This document shows, piece by piece, positions 1-9,221 of a stretch of DNA of 64,000 nucleotides; position 1 is the stretch's first letter; each line of letters starts with the position of its first letter. The position numbers were made by a program, and so were the translations under genes. Under the pieces are notes generated by a model. That model saw only the letters and a program-made list of their open reading frames with translations, had not been told where the DNA came from and made no database searches. Source of the stretch: DATJOJ01 sp035507035 (GTDB lineage Bacteria > Acidobacteriota > Terriglobia > Terriglobales > Acidobacteriaceae); the NCBI GenBank assembly GCA_035507035.1, contig DATJOJ010000011.1:124001-188000 (forward strand), in the 5' to 3' direction.

Positions 1-84
1 GGATGGACATAAAAGGCTCAGATCATAACGGATGTCAACAAAAACGACAAGATGATTTACATGGGGTCTGCCTTCTTCATTTCT

Positions 85-1902
85 CTACTGTGCCAACGGC
101 GAGGCCGAGATGGGAGGGTTTGGGAAGGGCCCTGGGCTCTTGACGATCGACACATCATCAAACAGCATTGAGGGAACAACACAGGAGACGACGGGCACGT
201 CGGACGAACCGGAAATGCCCACAGAAAACAGGGCGCCAATTCGCGGGATGAATTCATCGGTGAAGACAACCGGCGTGTCGCCCACGGCGACGATGTCTTT
301 AAATGTGCCGGCACTCAAATCTGCCAGTTCAACTCCTTGCACCAGTTCCTCATGGCCGTCCTGATAAAGTTTATACACTTCCGGCATGGCGCCCGATCCC
401 TGTCCGCCCTGCTGAGCCATCCTGTATGCCATTCGCATGAATGACGACGCAGCTCCGCCTCCACTCCGCCGTACCAAGATTCCATAGTCGAGGCCGCGAT
501 CCTTGGCGCGGCGAAGCAATTCTTTGTGAAGCTCATCCCTGCTGAGCGATTTATCCGAGGTCACGAGCAGATTGCCGGGAGACGGCCCCCAACCGCGACG
601 GCTTCCAGTGCTGTGGAGAACGGCGTGCACTGGATCTCGAGTGGCCAACAGGGTCTTTAAGACTCCATGCTCGATCAACTTGGTTTCGCGCGTAGCTACC
701 GCATCGTCATCGATCTTGCTGGAACCCAATAGCCTCGTTCCCTTGTATTGCGTGAGTAGAGGATTGTCGGAAACATTCAAGAAGTCCGGTAGAACGCGCC
801 CGCCGATCTTATCGACGAACGATCCTCCACCGAGCTGCGCCATCATCTGGTTGAAAAACATTTCAAAGCGTGGATCATCGCTCAACGGCGTACGAACGGC
901 CATGAGTCCCGTGGCAAACTGCTGCAGAAACACTTCTCCGGCGGCATCGCCTTCAAACAGTACAGGTCCGTTGTAGCTATCGAATGAAGATGCGGAACGC
1001 ACCTTCAGAATGCGCTCAGCCATGGTTCGGGCGCGGGAAACCAGGACGTCTTTACTTGGAAAGTCAGCCAGTGCAGACCCGAAGACTTGCAGTGAATCCG
1101 AAATCGGTAAGCCGTTTGATGCCTGGGTTTGGGCGGTTACTTGCAATTTGAGCGCCGGGAGAGCGCGAGTGAAAGTCGAGCCTTCGCTATTGGTGTATCG
1201 GGTGTAATAGTTCCGATAGGTGAGGTCCACAGAAGAGCTGTAGATATCTGGCATGCTCGCGAAAACCGCTGAGATGTCCCGGGCGAGATCTTTCAGCTCA
1301 TCGGCTGCCGGCTTACTATTGACCGGCGGTTCCATGTCGGTGGCGGAAGGTTCTTTACTGAAATCCGGCGTGTCGTCGGTACGCTTGTGTAATTCAAGAA
1401 CGCCACGTTTGGCTGAGAGATCCTCCAGAGCTTTTTTGTATTGGCGGTCGGTCGCAAGCCAGAAGTCGCGGCGAATCTGCTGATAGTTATCGTCGAGCGG
1501 ACCTTGGGCGATGGCGCTCAACATCCCTGCCGCGCCCCCCGCCAGGTTACGCAAAGAAAGGTAGTTGGTGTTGTCGAGCGCGTAGTCTCCCACACGGACT
1601 TCAACGCCGATAAACCGCGTGCGCACAGGCTGCTCCTGGGTAATACTCCCCAGCATGGCAGAGATGGCGAACTGATCGATTTCATCCATGCGGTATGCGA
1701 TGAAGTACGGTTTATCCATCGCCTGCAATCGAAGCTGGCTGATGGAGCGCGTGAGTTCGTCCTTCATAGCGCGCAGCGGGACGTCATTCTGTGCATATGC
1801 GATTGAAGCCATGCCAAGGAGGCAGAGCGTCAGCGCAATCGTCTCTTGCACCCGTCGAGACTGATATCTCTCTCGAGTTCGCACCGTGTTTTCAGACTGC
1901 AT
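85..1902 (-). CDS. Secreted TldE/PmbA-like protein lacking the zinc-peptidase motif
   Basis: About 605 aa. The start was chosen at the ATG preceded by GGAG six bases upstream; an in-frame ATG four codons earlier has a weaker ribosome site. The N-terminus is a basic segment followed by a hydrophobic stretch ending in AYAQ, a probable signal peptide. The body aligns by eye with the upstream neighbour (shared RVGDY, DNT, GxxLPDFLNV and 'Y.DG.EELV.GV' blocks), placing it in the TldD/PmbA family. Where the neighbour has HEIFGH, this protein reads LQQFAT (about residues 326-331), so the metal-binding His and Glu are gone. In E. coli TldD/TldE, TldE likewise lacks the catalytic residues and serves as the structural partner. 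It lies 21 bp downstream of the neighbour and is probably co-transcribed. A periplasmic location is inferred from the signal peptide and is unusual, because the classical pair is cytosolic. Confidence 0.8.
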   Translation of the reverse strand: MQSENTVRTRERYQSRRVQETIALTLCLLGMASIAYAQNDVPLRAMKDELTRSISQLRLQAMDKPYFIAYRMDEIDQFAISAMLGSITQEQPVRTRFIGVEVRVGDYALDNTNYLSLRNLAGGAAGMLSAIAQGPLDDNYQQIRRDFWLATDRQYKKALEDLSAKRGVLELHKRTDDTPDFSKEPSATDMEPPVNSKPAADELKDLARDISAVFASMPDIYSSSVDLTYRNYYTRYTNSEGSTFTRALPALKLQVTAQTQASNGLPISDSLQVFGSALADFPSKDVLVSRARTMAERILKVRSASSFDSYNGPVLFEGDAAGEVFLQQFATGLMAVRTPLSDDPRFEMFFNQMMAQLGGGSFVDKIGGRVLPDFLNVSDNPLLTQYKGTRLLGSSKIDDDAVATRETKLIEHGVLKTLLATRDPVHAVLHSTGSRRGWGPSPGNLLVTSDKSLSRDELHKELLRRAKDRGLDYGILVRRSGGGAASSFMRMAYRMAQQGGQGSGAMPEVYKLYQDGHEELVQGVELADLSAGTFKDIVAVGDTPVVFTDEFIPRIGALFSVGISGSSDVPVVSCVVPSMLFDDVSIVKSPGPFPNPPISASPLAQ

Positions 1903-1923
1903 CGCTTTCTCCATCTGATACTT

Positions 1924-3624
1924 TCAGTTCGACTGAATGGCCGGAGGAGGCGGAAGAATCGGGGACCGCTCCTGCGACTTTTCTTTGCGCTGCACTTCGA
2001 TTTGTGAAATCAGCAGGCCGGGTGCGGACGCCGAAACTGGAACCCATCCGGATTCTGCGCCACAGATGCCGTTGAAGACTGCGACTTGATCGTCGGCCGC
2101 GGTGATTTTGCTGAAAGCGATGAGCGGCGTGCCGATGAGATCAACGCCGCGTACTAACTCCTCTCGTCCATCGGGATAAACGCGGTACACAACCGTCGGA
2201 CGAACATTAAACGCGTTGGGCAGCACACGCTGCGTGAAAGTGAATCCGCCTTCGATGTCGTCGAAGAAAAGGCCATAGGGTTTATTGCTAGCCTTGATTT
2301 GCTCGATCAGCTGTTTCTTTAGATCGGCTCGCGATACCTTCCGGGAGGATTCGACAATTAAGTTCGACTGCCGGGCCACCACTTTGTAGCCTTGTTGTCG
2401 TCGCCCATGGCCGTTGGACTGTGGGAAGCCTTCGATCGGAGTCCGCGACATGAGAAAAGTCTTCAGAATGCCGTTGTCAACGACCGTGATACGTCTGGCT
2501 TTTACCCCCTCATCGTCGTAAGGGTAGTAACCGACAAGCTCGGTCCCGGCGTAAACCTTGAGAGTGGGATCGGAATAGACGCTGAGAAAGTCCGGCAAGA
2601 CCGATTGATTGACCTTTTTCTTGAATGTTTGGGCCTCATCTTCATTTTTCTGCCGCTGTCCTTCGATGCGGTGCCCAAAGATCTCGTGAAAGAAAACCGC
2701 ACTGGCGCGGCCGGACAGGATTGCCGGTCCAGTGTAAGGCTCAGCCAACGGCGCCTTCGCCAAAGCGGCTAGCATACTAACCATGTCATTCACATCTTTG
2801 AGGACGGCATCATCACTGGGGAGACCGTCCGGACGGAACGACATATACGTCTGGTGGAGCGGCAATTCCATGCCGTCGTCCGCTCTGGCCGTAGCTGAAA
2901 TAACGAGGCGGTAGAACGGCGAAGAAATTCGTATGCGGCTGCCATCGCTGTTCACGTAACGGCGGGTTTCGATTTCGGCAATCACCTCCGCACTGCTCTC
3001 TGTAATTTCCCGATGATTGGCAAAGGGCGCAGTGAACTTGCGCATTTTCTGTTGCCACGCGGCCGAGTCAAACGAGAAGGGAGCGATCGGCTCGAAATCC
3101 GTGGTAGGACCTTCGTGAGAGAAGTCGGCAGACTGGTCTTCGGCTGCCGCTTTTACCTGTACGTTGGCCTTGACCTGCCGCAGCCGTTCAATGGCGCCTC
3201 GATACTTTCTTTCGGTTTCACGCCAAAGCGCAACCCGTAAAGCTTGGACATTGTCTTCGAGAGGAATCTTCTGGCGCTCGATCTGGTCGCTCATTTCTGC
3301 GAAGCTGTTGCCGTCACGTAGAGGGTGAGTGTTGTCGATCGAATAATCTCCGACACGAAGATCCAGATCGAGCAGTCGGGTCGTCTGATCTGAAATGTTT
3401 GTAACGGCCCCGAAAGATGAAGCGATCTGAATGCCGCGATTGTCGGTCAACTGATAGGAGAGAAAATAAGGCGGGGTGGCTGTGTGCTTGAGGTCTTGCA
3501 TCGAGCGAGCCAACTCCTGTTGCATCGCCGTCAGGACCGGATCGGACTCAGCTTGTTGGGCAACTAACCCTTGCGGGCACAGAGCAAGAACGAAGAGCAC
3601 GCAAATGGCAGACAATCGTTTCAC
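1924..3624 (-). CDS. Secreted TldD-like metalloprotease
   Basis: 566 aa, GTG start with AAGG about six bases upstream. A signal peptide is visible (residues 1-22, hydrophobic core then LVAQQ). The TldD zinc motif HEIFGH is intact at about residues 313-318, giving the HExxxH arrangement of the family. The later 'SVLPDFLSVYSDPTL' region and the C-terminal 'YRVYPDGREELVRGVDLIGTPL' region also fit TldD/PmbA. Established family role: TldD/TldE hydrolyse unfolded peptides, mature microcin B17 and degrade CcdA. This protein probably forms a hetero-complex with the catalytically dead paralogue encoded next. Substrate unknown; acidobacterial genomes carry exported versions of this pair. Confidence 0.83.
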   Translation of the reverse strand: MKRLSAICVLFVLALCPQGLVAQQAESDPVLTAMQQELARSMQDLKHTATPPYFLSYQLTDNRGIQIASSFGAVTNISDQTTRLLDLDLRVGDYSIDNTHPLRDGNSFAEMSDQIERQKIPLEDNVQALRVALWRETERKYRGAIERLRQVKANVQVKAAAEDQSADFSHEGPTTDFEPIAPFSFDSAAWQQKMRKFTAPFANHREITESSAEVIAEIETRRYVNSDGSRIRISSPFYRLVISATARADDGMELPLHQTYMSFRPDGLPSDDAVLKDVNDMVSMLAALAKAPLAEPYTGPAILSGRASAVFFHEIFGHRIEGQRQKNEDEAQTFKKKVNQSVLPDFLSVYSDPTLKVYAGTELVGYYPYDDEGVKARRITVVDNGILKTFLMSRTPIEGFPQSNGHGRRQQGYKVVARQSNLIVESSRKVSRADLKKQLIEQIKASNKPYGLFFDDIEGGFTFTQRVLPNAFNVRPTVVYRVYPDGREELVRGVDLIGTPLIAFSKITAADDQVAVFNGICGAESGWVPVSASAPGLLISQIEVQRKEKSQERSPILPPPPAIQSN

Positions 3625-3711
3625 GAGTATCCTTCAGCGGAACCAGTGAGTGTACCGGTTTGCGGGTCACAAGTTAAGTGATTTATAGAATACCGGATCA
3701 GTTCTTCGTCG

Positions 3712-6354
3712 CTATCGTGGCGGCCTTTCTCGTGCAGCAAGTTCGGCCCGAAACTTTGCGGCTTTCTCTGGTTGCTTTAAAGCGTCGTATTCCTCCGCCA
3801 GATCCTGCAATGTTCTTGTCATCCATGTCGACGCCGCTTTCCGCTGAACGAGAATTTGGTACCCCGCATACGTTTCTGCCTCAGCCTCCACAAACCGATG
3901 CTGAAGCAAAAGCGCATTGCCTAATTTGGCGCGTGCAATCCCAGTGTTTACGTGATCGGCCGAGAGCGTATCGGTGAAGCGCTGAATCACTTCCCGGAAC
4001 AGCTTCTCCGCCCGAACGTACTGCTTCTCCTCGAGGTAGACACTGCCCAGATTCGATAATGCTACCGCAATCAAGTAATGATGGTCGTGATATACCGTGC
4101 GATAAATCTCGGCCATTCGACGGAAATCTCCTTCTGCCTCGTCCAGCTTCCCTCGATTTTGAGCGACCTTGCCCAAATCGTTTAAGACGGAGGCCACGCG
4201 CGGATGTACCGGCCCGTAAACCTTTTCCTGGATGGCGAGGGCTTGCTGTAAATAGTTGTCTGCCTCGTCGTAGTGTTTCTCATAAACCAGGACGCGGCCC
4301 AGGGTGGTCATTGCTGATGCAGTTTCGGGATTCTCGTGTCCATACCAAGCCTGCGTGATGTCGAGGGCCTGACGATCAAATTGCTCAGCTTGGGCGTAAT
4401 TTCCCGATTGCACTTGAATTTCGGCGAGATTAATCAAAGTGTCTGCGACCAGAGGGTGACGTTCGCCATAGAGTTGGCGGTGCATTTCCAGCACGCGACG
4501 ATTGAGGGCGTCGGAGATGTCATAGTCACCGGCATAAAAATGTGAGTTCGCCAACTCGCTGAGGCTTGCAGCTAGGTCCGGTGTCACAGCGCCCGAAGCG
4601 GATTGCAGTCGTACAGCTTCGTTGAGAACCTGGATCGATTGTGCGTACTGGCCGCGGTCCTCCAATATCTTTCCAAGCGTACTCGTGGCTTTCGCAACTG
4701 CAGGATGGTTCGGCGGCAGATGGCGCTTGCTCATTTCAAGTCCCTGGCGAACCATCTGTTCGGCTTCATCTAGGTGTGCTTGATCAGCGCGCAGTTGCCC
4801 GAGCGCTACCAGACTTTCGGCAACCTCAGCGCTATCCGAGCCGAAAAGCAATTTGCGCTGCTCAATTGCCTGGTGCAGCAAAGCCTCCGACTGATCCAGC
4901 TTGCCCAGCTGCTCATAGATGGTTCCCAAGGTCTCGTAGAGTTCCGCTTGCACCTTGGGATCGGTGCTGAGCGCCTGGGCTTGCTGCACGCCGCGATCCA
5001 CCATGGTGAGGACCTTCATGTCGGCCGCAGGGCCAACGGCTTCATCTCCCCCTTGAAACAGGTTCATCATGAATTGCTGGACGCGCTCTGTTCGCGCCGC
5101 TTCCGCCAAAGCAGTATTTCGCGCCTTCGCGAGCTTCCATGTGAAGAAAATCACCAGACCAATTACGACTGCCGATGCCAGAGCTGTCGCCGTTACTGCG
5201 CGACGGTGACGGCGTACAAACTTTCCCATGCGGTAGCGAAGCGTGTCGGCACGGGCCTCAAGCGGCTCCGCATTTACGTAATGATCGACATCGCGGATCA
5301 GTGCTTCTACCGAACGGTACCGGCGCTGCGGATCCTTGTGCATCGCGGTGAGGCAGAGCACATCGAGATCGGCCCATGCAGTTTTGCTTAGCGACAACCC
5401 GTTCGCCTTGTTTCCTGGTCTTTTCACCGCGGCCGAGGGTTTGCCTGGCTCATGCTCTGTAATAACCGCCGCAGCTTCCGCCGGAGTCAGATTTGACAAA
5501 TCAAACGGAAGCTCTCCCGTCAGCAATTCATAAAGAATGACTCCGAGGGAATAAACGTCGGTGTGAATTCCTAGTCGATCGCCGCGAATCTGCTCCGGAG
5601 CGGCGTAAGCAGGAGTCATTAACCGTAGACCGGTCATGGTTTGATCGACGGGAACATCTAGACTTTCAAGTTGTTTCGCGATTCCGAAATCGAGCAGGCG
5701 GATGGCGCCATCGTTCTTCACCAGGATGTTGGAGGGTTTCAAGTCGCGGTGAATGACAGCATTTCCGTGCGCGTACTGTACTGCTTCGCAGACCGCTCGA
5801 AACAGTTGCAGGCGTTCTTCCAGCGAACTGTTGTGCTTCCGGCAGTATTCGGTGAGCGGAAGACCTTCCACTCGTTCCATGACGAACCACGGGGTTCCAT
5901 CAGGGAGAGTATCGGCGTCATAAAGTTGAGCGATCGATGGATGGTTGAGCTGCGCCAAGGTGCGTTGTTCGCTAGCAAAGCGCTCGCGACGAGACGGCGA
6001 CAGCCAGGCGTCGCGAAGAACCTTGATGGCCACTTGGTTGCCAATGTCGGTTCGTTCTGCCAAATAAACCACGCCCATGCCGCCCTCACCCAGCACGCCT
6101 AGAACCCGGTATGGGCCAAATTCTTTGACGGGAAGATAATTGGGAGCTGCCAGTGTCTGGTGTGCCACTTCGGCCAGGTGCTGATCGAGGAGCGAGTTCT
6201 CCTCGGCATCCTGCTCCAGCATGGAGAGGATCTCGGAAACCATTTCCTGATCATCGGCGCAGGCGGATTGCAGGAAAGTCTGCCGGTCAGAATGAGCAAG
6301 GTCGGCCGCCTCATGGAACAACTTCTGCATTCGCTGCCAACGGGCGCTGTCCAT
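3712..6354 (-). CDS. Membrane Ser/Thr protein kinase with periplasmic TPR array
   Basis: 880 aa. Residues 1-75 are a helical N-terminal segment shared with the second kinase in this window (W..M..LF..A.DL.......FL..AC). The kinase domain spans about 81-360: glycine loop GEGGMGVVY (89-97), catalytic Lys111, HRDLKPSN (202-209), DFG (222-224) and APE. One transmembrane helix lies at about 386-406, followed by many tetratricopeptide repeats (about 455-865) predicted outside the membrane. It is 30 bp downstream of an ECF sigma factor on the same strand, so the two are probably one operon. In such pairs (EcfP/PknT of Vibrio is the known example) the kinase phosphorylates and activates the sigma factor; that role here is inferred. 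Confidence 0.93.
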   Translation of the reverse strand: MDSARWQRMQKLFHEAADLAHSDRQTFLQSACADDQEMVSEILSMLEQDAEENSLLDQHLAEVAHQTLAAPNYLPVKEFGPYRVLGVLGEGGMGVVYLAERTDIGNQVAIKVLRDAWLSPSRRERFASEQRTLAQLNHPSIAQLYDADTLPDGTPWFVMERVEGLPLTEYCRKHNSSLEERLQLFRAVCEAVQYAHGNAVIHRDLKPSNILVKNDGAIRLLDFGIAKQLESLDVPVDQTMTGLRLMTPAYAAPEQIRGDRLGIHTDVYSLGVILYELLTGELPFDLSNLTPAEAAAVITEHEPGKPSAAVKRPGNKANGLSLSKTAWADLDVLCLTAMHKDPQRRYRSVEALIRDVDHYVNAEPLEARADTLRYRMGKFVRRHRRAVTATALASAVVIGLVIFFTWKLAKARNTALAEAARTERVQQFMMNLFQGGDEAVGPAADMKVLTMVDRGVQQAQALSTDPKVQAELYETLGTIYEQLGKLDQSEALLHQAIEQRKLLFGSDSAEVAESLVALGQLRADQAHLDEAEQMVRQGLEMSKRHLPPNHPAVAKATSTLGKILEDRGQYAQSIQVLNEAVRLQSASGAVTPDLAASLSELANSHFYAGDYDISDALNRRVLEMHRQLYGERHPLVADTLINLAEIQVQSGNYAQAEQFDRQALDITQAWYGHENPETASAMTTLGRVLVYEKHYDEADNYLQQALAIQEKVYGPVHPRVASVLNDLGKVAQNRGKLDEAEGDFRRMAEIYRTVYHDHHYLIAVALSNLGSVYLEEKQYVRAEKLFREVIQRFTDTLSADHVNTGIARAKLGNALLLQHRFVEAEAETYAGYQILVQRKAASTWMTRTLQDLAEEYDALKQPEKAAKFRAELAARERPPR

Positions 6355-6384
6355 TTCTAGTCTCGTTCAATGATACTGGCCCGC

Positions 6385-6966
6385 CTAACGGCTCTTGCGC
6401 AGCTCATGTCCTAGCCAAGCCTTTGCGGCGCGCCAATCGCGCAGAACCGTCGCCTCCGACAAGCCAAGCAGAGAAGCGATTTCCTGCATTTCCAACCCGC
6501 CGAAAAAACGGCCTTCCACGATCGTGGCCTGGCGCGGTTCGAGTTGCGCAAGCTCCTCCAAAGCAGTGTCTAGAGCCAGCAAGTCCTCCGAACAAGTGGC
6601 TGCGCCGTCCATCGAGTCGTCAAAGGTGACAAATCCAACCTCACCCGCTCCCCCACGCTTGCGGGCATGACGGCGGCGGGCAGCCTCAATCAAGAGTTGG
6701 CGCATGGCGCGAGCAGCAATGCGCTTGAAATGGATCAACGACATTGCTTCCACACCGGGTAACTTGGCCAGCTTCAACCACGCCTCATTCACCAGAGCCG
6801 TGGGATTGAGGGTGCAACTCGGATCACTTCGCCTGACGCTTGCTGCCAGCCTTCGCAGCTCTTCATACGTCAAGCTGAAAAGCTGGTCCAGCGCCCGTCG
6901 CTCCATGGTCCTGCCCGCCTCATTCATGCTGCTGATGAGCTCGCCTTGCAAATTTTGTGTCGGCAT
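6385..6966 (-). CDS. ECF-type sigma-70 factor paired with kinase
   Basis: 193 aa, with region 2 (about 24-90, 'NPTALVNEAWLKL' then 'FKRIAARAMRQLLIEAARRRHARKRG') and region 4 (about 125-190, 'RQATIVEGRFFGGLEMQEIASLLGLSEATVLRDWRAAKAWL'). No anti-sigma gene is adjacent; the next gene is a membrane Ser/Thr kinase, as in the ECF groups controlled by phosphorylation. The Thr in the conserved TALV segment is shared with the second sigma factor here and is a candidate phosphosite, but this is only inference. The ribosome site is weak at this ATG; an in-frame ATG 13 codons further in is possible. A motif upstream (7047-7058) recurs upstream of the second sigma gene. Confidence 0.9.
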   Translation of the reverse strand: MPTQNLQGELISSMNEAGRTMERRALDQLFSLTYEELRRLAASVRRSDPSCTLNPTALVNEAWLKLAKLPGVEAMSLIHFKRIAARAMRQLLIEAARRRHARKRGGAGEVGFVTFDDSMDGAATCSEDLLALDTALEELAQLEPRQATIVEGRFFGGLEMQEIASLLGLSEATVLRDWRAAKAWLGHELRKSR

Positions 6967-7040
6967 GACGGTTTTTCACGGTCCTTTGCGCAATGCGAGG
7001 TGAGGAACTGTAGGGAGCCGGGTCGGGGAGGGGAACGACG

Positions 7041-7064
7041 GCATTTCCCAAACGTCAGAAATGC
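7041..7064. promoter_or_regulatory. Inverted repeat containing the motif shared by both sigma operons
   Basis: GCATTTC (7041-7047) and GAAATGC (7058-7064) form a perfect 7-bp inverted repeat around CCCAAACGTCAG (7047-7058). Two near-identical copies of that 12-mer (CCGAAACGTCGG and CCGAAACGTCAG) occur upstream of the other ECF sigma gene at 17108-17119 and 17158-17169. The element lies 81 bp upstream of the sigma start and 62 bp upstream of the divergent membrane-protein start. It could be an ECF promoter or regulator site used for autoregulation; the function is inferred. Confidence 0.45.
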
Positions 7065-7119
7065 TATCACTGAGCCCGGGCGTCTACAACAACTTAGTCT
7101 CTTAACCCTGCGGAAGGAC

Positions 7120-7905
7120 ATGAGAAAACGAGGCAAAATTTTGCGGGATGTTGCTGCTGGCTCGGGCTTGCTCATGGTAGACGGGCAGCAGTATCCATTC
7201 TCGATCCCAGAAGTGTGGAGATCGGAGGTAGCGCCCAGGTCTGGCATGGCGGTCGAGGTGGAGTTTGAGCAGTATGGGAAGATCCATGCCATCTATGCGG
7301 TAGGGGAACTTGAGCTTGCAGGAAAACGGGCTCTCAACCAGTCCCCGGAAGCCACTCGAGGCGTGGGAACGAACCTCGAAACTCTCAAACTCGCAGCCGT
7401 AGCGCTCCTTATTATTGCCTGGTTTTTCTTAAACTCTGTTTCCATTCAGAGTCCGTTGGGCCGATTGGATTTCACCTATTGGCAAGTCCTGGCCTACCTA
7501 CACTCCGGAAGTTCCCTAGGAACCTTCCCCCAAGGAAGCAGCAATCCGGCGGGAGCCGGGTCCTATGGTCTTCTCGCGTTGGTTGCCATATGCGGGCCGC
7601 TGCTGGGCCACTTTTGGAAGGACAGGCGTGCTGCTCTCGGTGGTGTGCTGCCTTTGTTGTTCATGACGGCAGTAGGGTTGATGCTACGCAGCAACCTCGA
7701 AGGCAGTTTTGCCGATGCCTCCGGACCCTTAGGACCTGCGGTAAAACCGATAAGAGACGAGGCAATGGCCGCTGTATCTCTTGGCCTTGGAGCTTACTTG
7801 TCGGGATTGGCGATCCTCTGCTTAGCAGTAATCGCTTTCAAGCAAATTCGCGGGACTAAAAAACCGAAAGCAGAGCGGAAGAGCGCTCATCGCGCAGCCG
7901 CGTGA
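7120..7905 (+). CDS. Four-helix membrane protein with cold-shock-like N-terminal domain
   Basis: About 261 aa from the ATG directly after a GGAAGGA box. The spacing is short, but it is the only purine-rich site near the divergent promoter. Residues 1-60 (GKILRDVAAGSGLLMVDGQQYPF...GMAVEVEF) have the look of a small beta-barrel/OB-type domain such as those fused to membrane segments in many uncharacterised proteins. About four hydrophobic helices follow (near 90-110, 145-165, 175-195, 220-245), with a basic C-terminus. It is divergent from the sigma-kinase module and 47 bp upstream of a secreted protein gene. The function is not recognised. Confidence 0.65.
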   Translation: MRKRGKILRDVAAGSGLLMVDGQQYPFSIPEVWRSEVAPRSGMAVEVEFEQYGKIHAIYAVGELELAGKRALNQSPEATRGVGTNLETLKLAAVALLIIAWFFLNSVSIQSPLGRLDFTYWQVLAYLHSGSSLGTFPQGSSNPAGAGSYGLLALVAICGPLLGHFWKDRRAALGGVLPLLFMTAVGLMLRSNLEGSFADASGPLGPAVKPIRDEAMAAVSLGLGAYLSGLAILCLAVIAFKQIRGTKKPKAERKSAHRAAA

Positions 7906-7952
7906 AGATTTTTTACAAGGTCGAGAGAGACTTTCTTACTCAGGAGAACACC

Positions 7953-9119
7953 ATGGAAACCATCGTCCGCAAGTTGAGGTTGTACGTTCTTTCGATGACC
8001 GTTGCCTTGATCATGCCCGCCTTCGCGCAACAATATCAACAGCAGCAATACCAACAGCAACAGCAGAACACAGGTCAGATGCAAGCGCCCGCGGGACAAG
8101 GCGGGTTCTGCGGCAATCGTCCGCTCTGCTATGAGTCGGCAGATTTTGCCGCGACTGTCACCCAATTTCGCACCAGCGTGGACGGCAATGGCACCAAGAT
8201 CCTGGATGCCATCTTGCACTTTCAGAACAAGACGAATCAGGCGCTGAGTTTGGGCTACGTCCAAGGCTCAGGATCGGGCTTAGATGACCGCGGAAACCGT
8301 TACGGCCTCTATGCCCAGTGGAACGGAGTTCAGGGAATGGGAATCATCAATGGCAACAACATGGATCCGAGGTTTGTCTTGGGTCCGGGCGGCACTGGCG
8401 ATGTCAGATTCGAGTTGCAATGGCATCCTCCTGCCAATGCCGTTGCAGGTGTGAATTACGAGATGGATCTCGACATCCGAGAAATGAATCGGGTCGAAGG
8501 GAATCAGTGGACGCTGGGCAGCGAAACGATGATGCACTACCAAGGCTTAGCGAACGGGATCAGTGCACCTGCCGACTCCTCATTCTCGCCTTCTTCCGGA
8601 GGGATGAGTCCCGGGACAGGTTCATCCTATATGTCAGGTCAAACCCCAGCTACTGGCGGTGCGACGAATGGCGGATATGCGATGCCTTCGTCGGTGAACA
8701 ATATGATGAATGGCGTCAACAGTAGTGGTTACATGCCGTCTGGAGCCGCGAGTGTAATCAATGGCGTCAACAGTAGTAACCCCTCGGGAGTGAGTACCCC
8801 AGTAAGTGGCGTCGCACCGAATAATGTCTACGTTCCGCCATCCGGAGGTTACGTAGCGCCTTCCAACGTGACTACCGGAGCGGCGACTGGAAATATGACA
8901 ACGGCGCCAGTGACTCCCGCGCAGGGGGTGGTCAAAGCTGCCGTACCAGTTCGCGCGCAACCAGGTGTTGTTAAAGCAGTAGTGATACAACCCGTACCGA
9001 CCGCAAAGACCGCACCCGTACCGGCTGCCAAAACAACGGCTCCGCTGCAGCCGGCAGCGGCTGTGAAGAAGCCTGTGCCTCCGCCGCCTCCACCTGCAAA
9101 AAAGCCTACGCAGAAATAG
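7953..9119 (+). CDS. Secreted low-complexity protein, function unknown
   Basis: About 388 aa, start chosen at the ATG with AGGAG eight bases upstream. There is a signal peptide (about 1-28, ending PAFAQ), then a Gln-rich stretch. A compact domain of about 125 residues follows (roughly 45-190, with two Cys near its beginning in GGFCGNRPLCYES), which resembles a beta-sandwich by its alternating hydrophobic pattern. The C-terminal half is Ser/Gly/Asn/Ala-rich. It contains an 18-bp in-frame DNA repeat (8709-8726 and 8760-8777) encoding NGVNSS, and ends in a Lys/Pro/Ala tail with PPPPP. This layout suggests an envelope-associated protein with a disordered tail. No family could be named. Confidence 0.7.
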   Translation: METIVRKLRLYVLSMTVALIMPAFAQQYQQQQYQQQQQNTGQMQAPAGQGGFCGNRPLCYESADFAATVTQFRTSVDGNGTKILDAILHFQNKTNQALSLGYVQGSGSGLDDRGNRYGLYAQWNGVQGMGIINGNNMDPRFVLGPGGTGDVRFELQWHPPANAVAGVNYEMDLDIREMNRVEGNQWTLGSETMMHYQGLANGISAPADSSFSPSSGGMSPGTGSSYMSGQTPATGGATNGGYAMPSSVNNMMNGVNSSGYMPSGAASVINGVNSSNPSGVSTPVSGVAPNNVYVPPSGGYVAPSNVTTGAATGNMTTAPVTPAQGVVKAAVPVRAQPGVVKAVVIQPVPTAKTAPVPAAKTTAPLQPAAAVKKPVPPPPPPAKKPTQK

Positions 9120-9169
9120 GTGGACTCGTCAGGGTCGTGTTATGCGGCCCCATCAGTAGGATGAAGATG

Positions 9170-9201
9170 GCAGCTCCGATGCTGGTTTTCATCGGAGCTG
9201 C
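9170..9201. terminator. Strong stem-loop between convergent genes
   Basis: A perfect 12-bp stem, GCAGCTCCGATG (9170-9181) and CATCGGAGCTGC (9190-9201), encloses an 8-base loop containing TTTT. It lies between the convergent ends at 9119 and 9222, as expected for a shared bidirectional terminator. There is no clear T-run on either side, so rho-independent activity is uncertain. Confidence 0.5.
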
Positions 9202-9221
9202 GCTGCAGCCAGATTCATTCT

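Noticed and set aside
1..84. Possible gene at the left edge
   Set aside because: No continuing domain or convincing start; treated as sequence after the TldE-like gene.
4774..5391. 205-codon open frame on the plus strand
   Set aside because: Lies wholly antisense to the kinase gene, with no recognisable domain or ribosome site.
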